From NCBI GenBank assembly GCA_005765155.1, contig VCCP01000006.1, positions 3,236,501 to 3,300,500 on the forward strand: 64,000 nucleotides of DNA, read 5' to 3'. Both the position numbers and the translations under genes were made by a program. The notes below the pieces were generated by a model. The model ran no database searches. It saw only the letters and a list, made by a program, of their open reading frames with translations, and was not told the DNA's origin. The DNA comes from Zelopaecilomyces penicillatus (lineage: Eukaryota > Ascomycota > Sordariomycetes > Hypocreales > Pseudodiploosporaceae). This document shows, in pieces, positions 1-10,590 of this stretch; position 1 is the first letter of the stretch; every line of letters begins with the position of its first letter.

Positions 1-303
1 TTTTAGCCTTTGAAGAATATATGCGAGAGATGATTTGATGTGTTACACAGTTTTTGAGGTTTGCATGATGGCCAGATGGGGGTTTCTCTTGAATGGCGTT
101 TGGGAATGGGGGGAGCCAGTTTTAAGGGTTTTTTTCTTTTTTTGATAGATTATGGATTGGCTAGGTTTGAATCTAGTCTTGGAAGCCAGTATTCGAGCAT
201 TCGGGTGAAATTACTAGTGAATTGTGTGAATGATATTTTTTTAAGTAGTATTAATTATAACATTGGAGAGGAGCAAGTATCCAATGTGTGGTGGAGCGGC
301 GAA
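1..303. other. Left-edge stretch without a supported gene
   Basis: Moderately AT-rich sequence. A plus-strand open frame covers 61-327, but it has no recognisable domain, and its codons show no fungal coding bias that I can see. A gene could enter from outside the window. Confidence 0.4.
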
Positions 304-460
304 CTACTGGGGTTCTATGACGGCTGACGTTCCGAGATGGTCGCGGAGCTTTGGAGCTAGTGCTTGCAATTGCTCACGCTTGTCAACAGACATGATTGCG
401 TAACAAGAATATAATGCAGAAGTAAAGTCGCGAAAAAAAAAGGAGAAGGATCGATCTTTT
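304..460 (-). repeat. Left copy of a diverged duplicated segment with a conserved short peptide
   Basis: On the minus strand an ATG at 393 opens a 29-codon frame ending at 304. Its first 20 codons (393-334) align without gaps with 3090-3031: by my count 46 of 60 bases match, and 12 of the 14 differences are transitions. Seven changed codons are synonymous and most replacements are mild (V/I, Q/R, D/E). The shared peptide reads S-V/I-DKREQL-Q/R-ALA-P/S-KLR. Similarity continues weakly upstream to about 460 (a purine-rich AAAAGGAGAAGGAT block). This could be a first exon of a gene reading out of the left edge or a decayed duplicate. I do not recognise the family. Confidence 0.5.
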
Positions 461-608
461 TATAATGGATTCGATGGTGTTGACCACCTCTACACGCTGC
501 GCCGTTCGTGGTCACTCATCCGGTCGAAGGCACTGTCGACCATTGTACGCGCGGGTTAGAGGTAGCTGTCATCATAGTTATTATTATACTTATTGGTAAT
601 TGGTGGCA

Positions 609-833
609 ATTGTCATGATTTCCATTATTGCCATGATTATCATGATTTCCACTATTGCCATGATTGTCATGATTGTCATGATTGCTATGATTGCTATGAT
701 TGCTATGATTGCTATGATTGCTATGATTGCTATGATTGCTATGATTGCTATGATTGCTATGATTGCTATGATTGCTATGATTGCTATGATTGCTATGATT
801 GCTATGATTGCTATGATTGCTATGATTGCTATA
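609..833. repeat. 9-bp minisatellite, unit ATTGCTATG
   Basis: About 16-17 perfect tandem units run from about 681 to the end. Degenerate units (ATTGTCATG, and a longer ATTTCCATTATTGCCATG form) precede them from about 609. Homogeneous units at one side and diverged ones at the other fit growth by slippage or unequal exchange from the right end. Because the unit is a multiple of three, the array is open in several frames and creates artefactual repetitive ORFs. It lies a few bases past the stop codon of the minus-strand gene at 839-2434, so it would fall in that gene's 3' UTR. Confidence 0.9.
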
Positions 834-838
834 GTCTC

Positions 839-2434
839 CTACTTTCCCTCAGCAAGTGTCGTCCCCTTCGCCGACAGAGCAGCAATAATCTGCAAAAAAG
901 AGCCTTCCTTCTCCTTCAGTTCCAATTCTCGCACCCGTCGATCTTCTTCTCGCTCTCTTGCCATGTCTTTCCTTTGCTCCTCCATCTGCCGGAAAAGCTT
1001 GTCCATTTGTTCCTTGTGCCTCTCCTCTGCTTGCGCCATTGCCTGCCTGGACCTCTCCTCTGACTCCTTGAGCTGCAGCAACAACATAGCCTCACTAGTT
1101 TGCGAAACGCTAGGAAGTGCCGGCACCACAAAACCGTCTGCATCTTTGGTTTGTGCATTCTGCTCAGAGCTCTCATCCTCATCATCTAGCGGCGACCCAG
1201 AAGGTATAATGGGCTCCGGGAGGGCAGCGATCGCATCTTTCAAGCGTGCCACATGTACAGGTAGATGATGCTTGAACAGGTTTCGTACAAAACTGTGAAC
1301 AGCAAGGAGGCTATCCGGGTCGGTGAGATCGAATTTGCGAAGACGATGCCGATAGAAAACATGCCTTTCCCCTTGCAACACGGCGAAGTGGGCATAAAGA
1401 CGAGCATCTTGCTGGTTGTGCGAGATGGAAAAGACGAGCGCTTGCCCAGGGTCCTTCTTTTCTGTGCGGAATTTATTTGCTTCCTGTTCAATTCTGCAGA
1501 GAGCCCTGACAGCAACGCTGCAGCTGTGCATGTTTTGTCGCTCTGCAACGTCAAGACCGCCAACGCCACACTTCACCTTGCACATGAGAAAGGGAAAGTA
1601 CATGTGACTGGTAAACTGGGCCCAATTGTCAACCGAACTATATCTCTTCAATTTATCAATCTCTTCGGCTGTAAATGCAGACGAATAAAGTCCAATAGCA
1701 AGATCAGGGCGAAGCTGAGGTCCTTCCAGAACGCATTGTCGTTGCCAATCAGCGTTGACTTCATCAACGACGTGCTCCAGGTGATTGTCGCCGCTGAGGT
1801 ATAGCCAAGTGACGGGTGTGATGATTAATGGTGTTATGTCTCGAAAGACTAGCGCTTCATTTCGACTCTGGCACAGATTTAGAACCTTTCGAATCGCTTG
1901 CTCGGGAAACATCGTAGGCGTGATGTTTTGGTGACTAGTCTCCAGGAGACTGGCGCACAGTTGTTTGTTTTCTTGAGAAAAACGCTCCTCACCTTTGAAG
2001 GTGTCCATCTCAAGCCCCTTGGTGGCCAAGTGAGTCTCATACTGTGGCGTGTATTGCTGAGGGACGTCTCCATCCTTCCGACTTTGAGAATAACTACGGC
2101 GTCTCTCATCTTTGCTGTTTTGAGATTGACTTCTCTGTCTCTTATTCAGAGTTGAAGAACTCATTTGGCGATACGTTCCGAAGTTCTTGGGCCAGTCCCC
2201 GTACGCAGCCCAGTACGTGATGGGATCAGATTCGCAGTTATCATCCAGATTGTCCGTTTCACGCGTGTCAGCCTCCTCTTCTTGCTTTAGAGGTGCCTCT
2301 AAACAGCGGATTTTCTGACGATCTTTGCTGGAATTGCTTGTTTCTGAGCCGTGCTTCCGTTTGAGTCCAGCGGATGATTCTACCAGTTGGGCTTTTTGTT
2401 CACAGACGTCGCTCGTCGCTCCAATGTCAGCCAT
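839..2434 (-). CDS. DUF7924-type fungal protein of unknown function
   Basis: Single-exon, 531 residues, ATG at 2434. The N-terminal ~150 residues are polar and rich in K/R/S, with possible nuclear signals. Residues ~155-420 form the folded part, with the pattern I associate with the fungal DUF7924 family (long N-terminal disorder, a core with a conserved GPQLRPDLAIGL-like segment and a VGGLDVAERQNMHS-like segment, thought to resemble restriction-endonuclease-like folds). The C-terminal ~85 residues are a strongly charged coiled coil rich in E/R/K/Q. No catalytic function is established for the family. The gene is flanked by the two copies of a diverged repeat and by a minisatellite immediately after its stop. 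Family call by recollection of pattern, moderately sure; coding status very sure. Confidence 0.75.
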   Translation of the reverse strand: MADIGATSDVCEQKAQLVESSAGLKRKHGSETSNSSKDRQKIRCLEAPLKQEEEADTRETDNLDDNCESDPITYWAAYGDWPKNFGTYRQMSSSTLNKRQRSQSQNSKDERRRSYSQSRKDGDVPQQYTPQYETHLATKGLEMDTFKGEERFSQENKQLCASLLETSHQNITPTMFPEQAIRKVLNLCQSRNEALVFRDITPLIITPVTWLYLSGDNHLEHVVDEVNADWQRQCVLEGPQLRPDLAIGLYSSAFTAEEIDKLKRYSSVDNWAQFTSHMYFPFLMCKVKCGVGGLDVAERQNMHSCSVAVRALCRIEQEANKFRTEKKDPGQALVFSISHNQQDARLYAHFAVLQGERHVFYRHRLRKFDLTDPDSLLAVHSFVRNLFKHHLPVHVARLKDAIAALPEPIIPSGSPLDDEDESSEQNAQTKDADGFVVPALPSVSQTSEAMLLLQLKESEERSRQAMAQAEERHKEQMDKLFRQMEEQRKDMAREREEDRRVRELELKEKEGSFLQIIAALSAKGTTLAEGK

Positions 2435-3000
2435 GGCGGTTCCACGCCCTTAAGAGGGGCTCTGAAGAACGGGAATATGCGGGTGACATGAGGCTCAAAA
2501 TACTGGCCTAACAGACCAGTCAGAGCCCAATACTACTTGATGTTGGTTGTAAATGATTGGAAATGAATGGCTGTTCATGGCCAACGTAGTTCCAGTCAAG
2601 GGCCAGCGGCTGTTTTCGATTGGCTGTTGTTGGATGCGTTGGTAGGACTGACTCCATAGCGTCGCGTCGCGTGCAGTGCAGAAGGTGTGCCAGCTTCACG
2701 TGATCGTCTCGATGGTGTTATCAGCAATTGATCAATTTCCAGCAATTTCCAGCAATCGCCAGCTATATAGAGATATAGAGGGCCTTCTACTGCAGTGGTG
2801 TACTGGGAAATGAAATTCGGCGCTCATTCGAAAAATTGTTCGATCTGTTTCCCTGTTGGTATCGAGTGTGGCCTACTTCATTAGTACACAATCCATTCAG
2901 CGATCCATCTAGAGATGGCATACTTGATTTGGAGAATCTCTTCCTGGAAAAGCTCAAAGGGTTTTGTCTAAGACTTCAAAGATGCCAAAGTGTTTGGGGA
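2435..3000. other. Upstream region of the DUF7924 gene
   Basis: No gene seen. Around 2725-2763 there are three near-direct copies of a CAATTTCCAG/CAATCGCCAG word, followed by a TATATAGAGATATAGAG stretch. Confidence 0.4.
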
Positions 3001-3160
3001 CAGATTGATAGGTGGAGGCTGGTTCGTTTTGAGCTGTTCACGGAGCTTTGAAGCTAATGCTCGTAACTGTTCACGTTTATCAATAGATGTAATCGTATGA
3101 TATGGAGGTAATAGAGAAGCAGACTCAGAAAAAGAGGAGAAGGATTGATCTCCTGGGGGG
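3001..3160 (-). repeat. Right copy of the diverged duplicated segment
   Basis: Partner of 304-460. The aligned codons (3090-3031, minus strand) lack the ATG found in the left copy (ACA instead), but the frame stays open upstream and ends at 2968 with a proline-rich tail. Relative to the left copy, 9 of 12 transitions are C-to-T or G-to-A, the direction expected of repeat-induced point mutation. Yet half of the changed codons are synonymous, which argues for past coding constraint. Confidence 0.45.
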
Positions 3161-4094
3161 AGACATAGATATAGTTGGCGTCTTGACTTGGGAGAAGGAG
3201 CGACTATGAGCGGCTTGAATTTCACCAAACAGTAGGTAGGTACCTTGTCAACGCATGAGCTACAATGGGCTAAGTGTGGCTGATGTCTGTATGTATGACG
3301 TCCTATAGAGGGGTAGACGATGGAACTACCCCCCATCTCGCAGATGCGTCGACCAGCCTACCCGGTAGCAAAATGGAGAATCCCCCCCGCCCAGAACTGC
3401 AACCAGGATTGGAAAAGGCCGTCATGGGATTCGACGACTGCAGCTGTAGTGGGGAAGGGATACTCGGCTAGGATCTGTAAAGGGCGTGTGGAATGGGGGT
3501 TTTGGATGTGATGCTGCAAGTAGTCATGCCATACTAATATTTGTCCATGGATGAAGAGGGGCAGTGATCCTGATTACCATTGGCAGTTCCACGACCTCAA
3601 CTCAATTCATCGCCTCCAACCTGTGTTCTTGTCTTTGCTGGAACAAGTATTCAATCTTGAGGAACAATTGATTTAGGTAAGTTGAAAAGATTTACTTGGC
3701 AGCGGCATTGATATTTCGAGATGAGGATTAGGTTTGGTCAACGATGGCCTACACATCTGTTGGTTTTCCCGACCTGCATGGAATTTGAACAATCCACATA
3801 TCGTCTTAACTCCTGGAAACCTGCAATAACCCAACTATGCCTGCAAATGATGGATAGACTCTCGGCTTGAGGAAGAAAATGATGAATTCCCACTCAAGTG
3901 AGCTGGGTCTAGGGTTGGCCATCCCGTCCATTTTCGCCCCGCACGCGGCCATACAGCCATCTTGCCCTCAAAGACAGACACGATTAGACCTTATATTCCC
4001 CCATTTATCTCTTGCACGGATTACAAACTGAATGAAAGAATATTCAAAAGCAACATCTCAAGCTAACTGGTTCATCTAAGCTTATCATAACGCC
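3161..4094. other. Intergenic region upstream of the dehydratase gene
   Basis: Nothing gene-like was found. Short open frames at 3274-3511 lack coding character. It includes the likely promoter and leader of the plus-strand dehydratase. Confidence 0.4.
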
Positions 4095-6411
4095 ATGGCG
4101 ACAGACAAGACCGCGGCACCAGCAGCCGACCCCAAGGCGTCTGACGACTTTATCCAGTTCAAGTGCTTACCCCCGGGAGGGCCATTGAACAGATGGTCAA
4201 CGAACCTAACGCGCGAGCATGACTTTCCAGGAGCACAGGTATGTTTACATATTTCTCATTCGACAAATTTTAGTGTCTTGTCCTCAGGATGGGTCCAATA
4301 CTGTCGACTTCTGGAACTCGACACCAATCGTCCGCTCCTCGGGGACAAATGAGCAAGACTCAGGGGATGTCAAGGACAAGATATTGGAAGGAAATATAGA
4401 AAAAAGTTCATTATGGGAGTGCTCATGTTGTGTCTAGGCAATGCTCTACGGAGCTGGTGTGCCCAACGAAGAAATGATGAAGAAAGCACCCCAGGTCGGT
4501 ATCGCAACCGTATGGTGGGAGGGAAATCCTTGCAAGTAAGTCATCGCTCTCACATACTATTATCATGTGATGTTCCCTTGAGATTCCACGTCAATGATAT
4601 GCTAACGAAACATCAACTTCCAGCACACATCGTGAGTGATGAACGGGACTGCCCCTTTTCCCCTTTGGCAATCATGTTGGGGTTATTAACTTTAGAACAC
4701 ATGCTCATTGACTATAACACTATTCTAGTCCTCGACTTTGGCCAGATTGTAAAAAGAGCAGTGGAGAAGCAGGGAATGCTCGGATGGCAGTTTAACACCG
4801 TTGGCGTCTCAGATGCCATTACCATGGGCGGCGATGGTCAGTCACCCCTTTTCCTACCTCTACATTATCAACCCTTCCCCTAAATATCCAGTTCCTCACA
4901 GTACAGAAAAGAGAAGAGAATGCTCACCATGAAGAACACCTTCCCACCATCTAGGCATGCGTTTCTCCCTCCAAACCCGCGAACTCATCGCCGACTCCAT
5001 CGAATCCGTCACCTGCGCGCAACACCACGACGCCAACATCTCCATCCCCGGCTGCGACAAAAACATGCCCGGCGTCGTCATGGCCGCTGCCCGCCACAAC
5101 CGCCCCTTTATCATGATCTACGGCGGCACCATCCGCAAGGGTCATTCCTCGTTACTCGAGCGCAACATCAACATCAGCACCTGCTACGAAGCGTCCGGTG
5201 CTTACGCCTATGACCGCTTACACGCTACTACTGACCCGGGCCAACCGGGCCGCGGGAGCTCTGATGTGCTGGGGGATATTGAGCGTCATGCGTGTCCTGG
5301 GGCGGGCGCCTGTGGCGGCATGTACACGGCGAATACGATGGCGACGGCGATTGAGGCCATGGGGTTGACGTTGCCAGGGTCTTCGTCGTTTCCGGCGCTG
5401 TCGCCGGAGAAGAATCGTGAGTGTGAGCGCGCGGCGGAAGTTATCAAGACGACGATGGAAAAGGATATTCGTCCGCGTGACCTTATGACCCGCGCTGCGT
5501 TTGAGAATGCCCTCGTTCTGACCATGATCCTCGGTGGTTCTACCAACGGCGTGTTGCACTTCCTCGCCATGGCCAACACCGCTGGTGTAAGCCTCACTCT
5601 CGACGACGTCGGCCGCGCCAGTGATCGCACTCCTTTCCTTGCAGATCTCGCCCCTAGTGGCAAGTACCTCATGGAAGATCTTTACAAAGTCGGCGGCACC
5701 CCTTCCGTCCTCAAGATGCTTATCGCAAAGGGCCTCATCGACGGCTCCATCATGACCGTCACTGGCAAGACTCTCGCCGACAACGTCGCCGACTGGCCTA
5801 GTCTCGACCCAGGCCAAAAAATCATCCGCCCACTTGACGACCCCATCAAGTCCAGCGGCCATATCCGCATCCTGCGCGGCAATCTCGCCCCCGGGGGTGC
5901 TGTTGCCAAAATCACCGGCAAAGAAGGCCTCTCCTTCACCGGCCGCGCGCGTGTCTATGACTGTGAACGCGACCTCAACGACGCTCTCGCCCGTGGTGAT
6001 ATCCGTCGCGAAGACGGTAACCTCGTCCTCATCGTGCGCTACGAGGGTCCCAAGGGTGGACCTGGTATGCCTGAGCAACTGCGCGCTTCCGCCGCCATCA
6101 TGGGCGCAGGACTGAACAACGTAGCCCTCGTCACAGACGGTCGCTACAGCGGCGCATCGCACGGCTTCATTGTTGGCCACGTCGTACCCGAAGCTGCTGT
6201 CGGTGGGCCTATCGCTCTAGTCCGCGACGGCGATGAAGTCACCATTGACGCTGTCACGAACCGCATCGACGCTGCTGTCTCGGATGAGGAGATGGAACGC
6301 AGGAAAGGGGAGTGGAAAGCCCCTGAGCCGAGGGTCAAACGAGGCGTGCTGGCTAAATATGCCAAGCTGGTGGGCGATGCGAGCCATGGCGCTGTGACGG
6401 ATGGATGGTGA
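4095..6411 (+). CDS. Dihydroxy-acid dehydratase paralogue (IlvD/Edd family)
   Basis: Exons 4095-4238, 4438-4535, 4624-4631, 4729-4836 and 4955-6411 give 604 residues in one frame. The family dehydrates 2,3-dihydroxy acids in valine/isoleucine synthesis, using a [2Fe-2S] cluster and Mg2+. The cluster cysteines are visible: Cys80 in GNPCN, Cys153 in GCDKNMPG, and the CPGAGACGG motif at 233-241. The active-site serine motif TDGRYSGASHGF lies near the C terminus. The third exon is only 8 nt, but it is required to restore the family's CN-x-HLLDFG segment. The N terminus is acidic and polar with no obvious mitochondrial presequence, unlike the housekeeping Ilv3. Together with the divergent YGGTIRKGHSS region, this suggests the fungal-specific paralogue, probably cytosolic. 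Other acid dehydratase substrates are possible. Confidence 0.92.
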
Positions 6412-6940
6412 GACGTGGGCAAAATGTAGTAATGAAAGATGGAGAATGATATCAAAAAGGGGGACGAATGGAGAATGAGACATCAGACGTGCTGAATGAC
6501 GTTAGTATATGAAAGGACAGACAGGAAATGGCAGTATAACAGGTATAGTAATTATTGGATGAGGCTATATCGTCAACAAGAACCTGAAGTGATAAGATTG
6601 CTTGTATGGAATGATACATTGGTATCAATCAATAACACACACTCATGAAATCAATGGCATAAGAAAATTGAAATGCCACAAGTTCTTTCAAGTTACAAAA
6701 AAGAGATAAACCAAGGGGTATCGGTATCGTGCCTCGACTTACCCACCAACTACTCAACAATGCTTACAGACTTCTCTCCCTTCTCTTACTTCCTTCCCAG
6801 TCTTACCACCCCACCTGATGCTGCTTGTAATAAATATGTATACAAAATGAAAAATACCAAATATACCCGACTCTTTCAATGCTCGTGTGTGTACAAATTC
6901 TTAGTCAATCTTTCCACCACTCACAACCTCTTCCATTAAA
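6412..6940. other. Convergent 3' region between dehydratase and Mvp1 genes
   Basis: Both flanking genes end here. AT-rich polyadenylation-type sequence, no further gene seen. Confidence 0.5.
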
Positions 6941-9673
6941 TCAGTCGCCTAACGGCATGCCCTCAAGCTGGTCTAGCAATCGCCGCCAGTTGTCTGCCAA
7001 CATCTCGGCGTACTTGACTCGTTCGCCGGCCCAGTCTTGGTTTAGCCGGCTGACGTGGTACTGCGTCGACTGGAAGTTGATGAGCTCATTGCGGAGGCAT
7101 TCCTTGACAAGAATGGACCGGTTGTGCTGCTGGACAATGGATTCCTTATCCTGTAAATGGGCAAGTTTGGTTAGCGTGTAATCTGGGAGATCAAATGAAT
7201 AAATATTACAACAACATACCTTGATGATACTCTCTGCCGTCTTCTCAACCTCCCCAGGCTTGACCTCTCCTTGGGGCTTCGCTTGTAGGCTAGCTAGCTT
7301 CGTCTCGTTGGTCTTTATTCGTTTCTCCAAATACGGAATATTGTCCTTGTCCAGCCTTTCTCGGCGGTCAAAAAGCTCCCGCATGCTGACGAGCGCATCT
7401 CGTTGCCGTTTCAAATCTTCGAGGATACCCTGATCCCAGCCTCGGCTCTCATCCTCCATAAGGGTCTGGCAGGATCGCAAATGGTTGCTCATAGCCGTCA
7501 GGCCGTCATTGAGAAGCGGGATTTCGTTGGTATCGGTTGCGTAGGTATCAGCTGAGACTTCCGTCAGAGAGCTGAGGGACATGGCAACGCGCGCATGGTC
7601 GGCGGCAACACCCTCAGTTCTCTTGACAAGGCGGTCCATAATATTACAAGCATTAATGTACAGCTCGGCCGAGCGACGGACACCTGTACGGGTTTGGGCG
7701 AAGAGGTCCTCGAGTGTGGGCGGCAATGAATCCTCCAGTCCGGGAGGCAACGGCCGATCAGCAAACTCATCCTGGACAGATATGGTGGCCTGTTTTCTCC
7801 ATACAGAGAGCTCCTGTACCTCGGTCAAGTCAGCATAACTTCACTTTGCTAGATTTTGGCCGCAACACAAACTTACCGTCGGGACAGTCATGAACATGAC
7901 AACTAACTGCTCCTGACTCAACACCGGATGCCTCACGAGAGCGTTTAAGAATCTAGCCAAACCCCGTCGCCGCTTCTCGATGAAGCTCCCATCGTTGGAC
8001 AGGTGATTACCATTCAAGGCCACCCGCTTGGGAGGAAGCAGCGGCAAAACTCTAAACGGATACCGTTTATGAAGACAATCCAACAGCCACACAAAATCGC
8101 TGTACCGGCGAATCACTTTGCTCCCCCGTCGCTGGCTGGTGACCTCGTAGTTGTGGTGCTGAAACATGAAAATGCCCTCCTTGCCAGGCATGAGCGTGAC
8201 TAAGACTGTCTCCTCAACGTTGCTGCCAGTCCGTCCGCCCAGGCTTCTGACTGGGGCAGTGGGCTGGGGAGGACCGCTCCTCGAGGCTCGGCTGGTATTT
8301 CCATCTGCGCCAAAGGGGTTCGGTATCGAAGGTGGGTTCTGAGGAAGAGGGGAAGGGTTGGTATTAAAACCAGCACCCGGAGAGGTATTATTGGCATCGA
8401 AATATCCCCATACACCTTGTCCAGAAAGCGACCCGCTTGTGGGCTGTTGCCTCGGGACGCTAGGAGACTCAGGAGCTGCCAAAGAAGCGGTATACTGGTT
8501 CAAAGTCGGCGCGCCAATGGACGGCGGTGACGCTGGTGTTTGCTGATCGAAGCCATTCTGTCCGTTGGTGACGCCATGGGTGCGGGTGGTGCCGTTCTGC
8601 TGCGCATGGGCATGGCCCTTGTGCAAATCAGGTGCGTTCCAAGGATCGTCCTCGGGCAGATCCATGCCAGCATGGAGGATGTTGCGGCTCGAAGAAGAAG
8701 GAGGCTGAGGAGGAGGAGGAAGTGGCAGCTCTGGCTCGCGTTTTGGCGGTGGTTGTGTCGGCGGCGGCGTCTGTGGAGGCTTCACGGCGAGCTCGGCGAC
8801 GGGAGGTAGGACGGGCTCTGCGGTGAGGCCGGGGAGCTTGGGCCGTGGGAGATCTGGGCAAAATGGCGAAATGACCTGTTAGCCGCAGTGTCCCCACTAG
8901 AATGTGACGGGCGGCCTAATCTGATGCCATGTACTCAGATGTACACGGCAGCCAATCACCAGCTCAAAGCGTCCCCAACGCCATTGATAAAAGCAGTGAT
9001 ACCTTGAGCTGATGGAGAGTGATTGATACATGGGGTGCTTGATAGTGGATGCAAACATGGGGAAAACAGGGCAAACCTAATACCCTTCGTTTTATAAGAA
9101 CCAGCGGGGAAGGGGGGGTGTCTACTCACTTCTTCGCCGCTCGTCAACGCCATCCAAGTTGATGACATCGCCTTCCAACGCCAGGCCTACCAATGCCAGC
9201 AACACGTTGAACTCGCCTCGTCCGAGGGATACGTCGGAGCCATCGCCGGGAGCAACCAGCCCCATGATGCGCGCCTGGGCGTCGGCATCGAGGCGAGCTA
9301 TAGCGAACAGCTTGGCCACACCACCAGCAGTGACGCGCCCGCCACTGCCATCCTCACGCACGACGGTGTCAAACGTCTCGATGTAAGCTTCGGGTACATC
9401 GGAGGCTGGCAGCAAGTTGCGGATCAAGTCAGCACGGCTCTGCTGCTTGCGTGGAGTAGGCATAACCCAGGGTGAGGCATCGTCATGGTCGCCACCTGCG
9501 TCGTCGTTATCGTTTGCGAAGAGGCCGCTGGATGAGCTATGTCGAGAAGCCGAATCGTCGTCGAAAAGGCCCCCGCCGCGTCCTCCTAGGCGACGGCGAC
9601 TGGGCGTTGTTGGCATGGGCGCATTGTGTTGACTGTTGTCGTCGTCGGTCGGGGACGTTCCAAAGAGAGACAT
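6941..9673 (-). CDS. mvp1: Sorting nexin Mvp1 (PX-BAR)
   Basis: Exons, in transcription order: 9673-9130, 8853-7877, 7813-7220, 7150-6941; 774 residues. Mvp1 acts on endosomes in retrograde and vacuolar protein sorting. The N terminus starts MSLFGTSP, followed by acidic LFDDD/LFANDND repeats, a SPWVMPTPRK motif, and an EF-hand-like helical block (LLPASDVPEAYIETF to DGVDERR) typical of fungal Mvp1. A long proline-rich linker follows. The PX domain is at ~395-505, with the phosphoinositide-binding RRYSDF motif, and a C-terminal BAR-like helical domain runs from ~508 to the end. The last acceptor before ELSVWRKQ was chosen to match the family. The 5' ATG at 9673 is preferred over a non-ATG extension. 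Confidence 0.95.
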
Positions 9674-10590
9674 GATGATCAGGCTTTTGTGTTGTATCCT
9701 GACGAGGACAGCCACCCGTCTAGACTATCTTTGTCTCTGTTCGCCCGTTGGGCAGTCGAGCTGTGTGAGAGTTTTAACTCGTCTCTAAGCTAAGGTTGAC
9801 CAAAGCTACGAGAACAATGCTGTTGGGGGTGGTGGAGGAGCGGGAGGAGGAGGAGGAGGGGGCACGTAAGCCAAGCCCGGAAACTTGACGGCCTTTTTGG
9901 CTAGGTGGGCCAGCAGGTGAGAGGTTTCTCCGCGAGGTGAGAGCTCGCCAGGGCAATGCGATGAGTAGAGAGACGGAGCCCCAAACCAAAAGGGAAGAGG
10001 AAGCCTAAAAAGATGCAGGCTAAGAAACGGCGATGCAGCTGCGCAACGACGACGCGCGTGTCGAAGGGGGGGTTGGGGCAGAGGCAGAGGCAGAGTTGGC
10101 AGGTGGTGAAGTCATTCACATGGGCTGGCTGTAGCAAGGTGGAGAAGGGGAAGCTGCGCCAATTCGCACTTGGCCGCCGCAGCCTATAGCGCTGCATGGC
10201 GAGCTGCAGGGCATGTTTACAGGGCTTGGTGTGTTTACAGGGCAAGAGGCCGCCATTGGTTTAGTAGGCCGAATGCAGCTGTGGTTCGTTTCAAGGCAGG
10301 TGGTTAGTGGACCCCACAGCAAGAGCTTCAGCACATCCACTCGGTGAAGCCTCAGCAATTGCTGGCCATATAAAATGTGCAATAGACTCAGCCTAGACGC
10401 AATTAAAGGCACCAATTGAAAGCTGTATAGATCAGAGATACTTTTTCAACATATTGACAGCAACTAGCCACCTATGTTTTATCAATTCATCATCAAACAT
10501 GATATTTTAACACTCTAGCTTCGATGTATATAAATCGTACAAGCAAGAGATCATTATAGTACAGTGAACAACCCCCACCACTCTTTTGTT
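9674..10590. other. Mvp1 upstream region and uL15m downstream region
   Basis: No gene supported. Contains a purine-rich (GGAGGA)n tract near 9830-9862 and two close direct copies of GTTTACAGGGC at 10215-10225 and 10233-10243. Confidence 0.4.

Noticed and set aside
609..833. CRISPR-like array
   Set aside because: Units are adjacent 9-mers without spacers and the context is eukaryotic; it is a minisatellite.
600..1268. Plus-strand ORFs with Met-Ile-Ala or Cys-Tyr-Asp tandem tripeptides
   Set aside because: They arise from the 9-bp minisatellite being open in several frames and continue antisense through the DUF7924 gene.
5218..6180. 320-codon minus-strand ORF
   Set aside because: Antisense shadow of the GC-rich dehydratase exon; no family resemblance.
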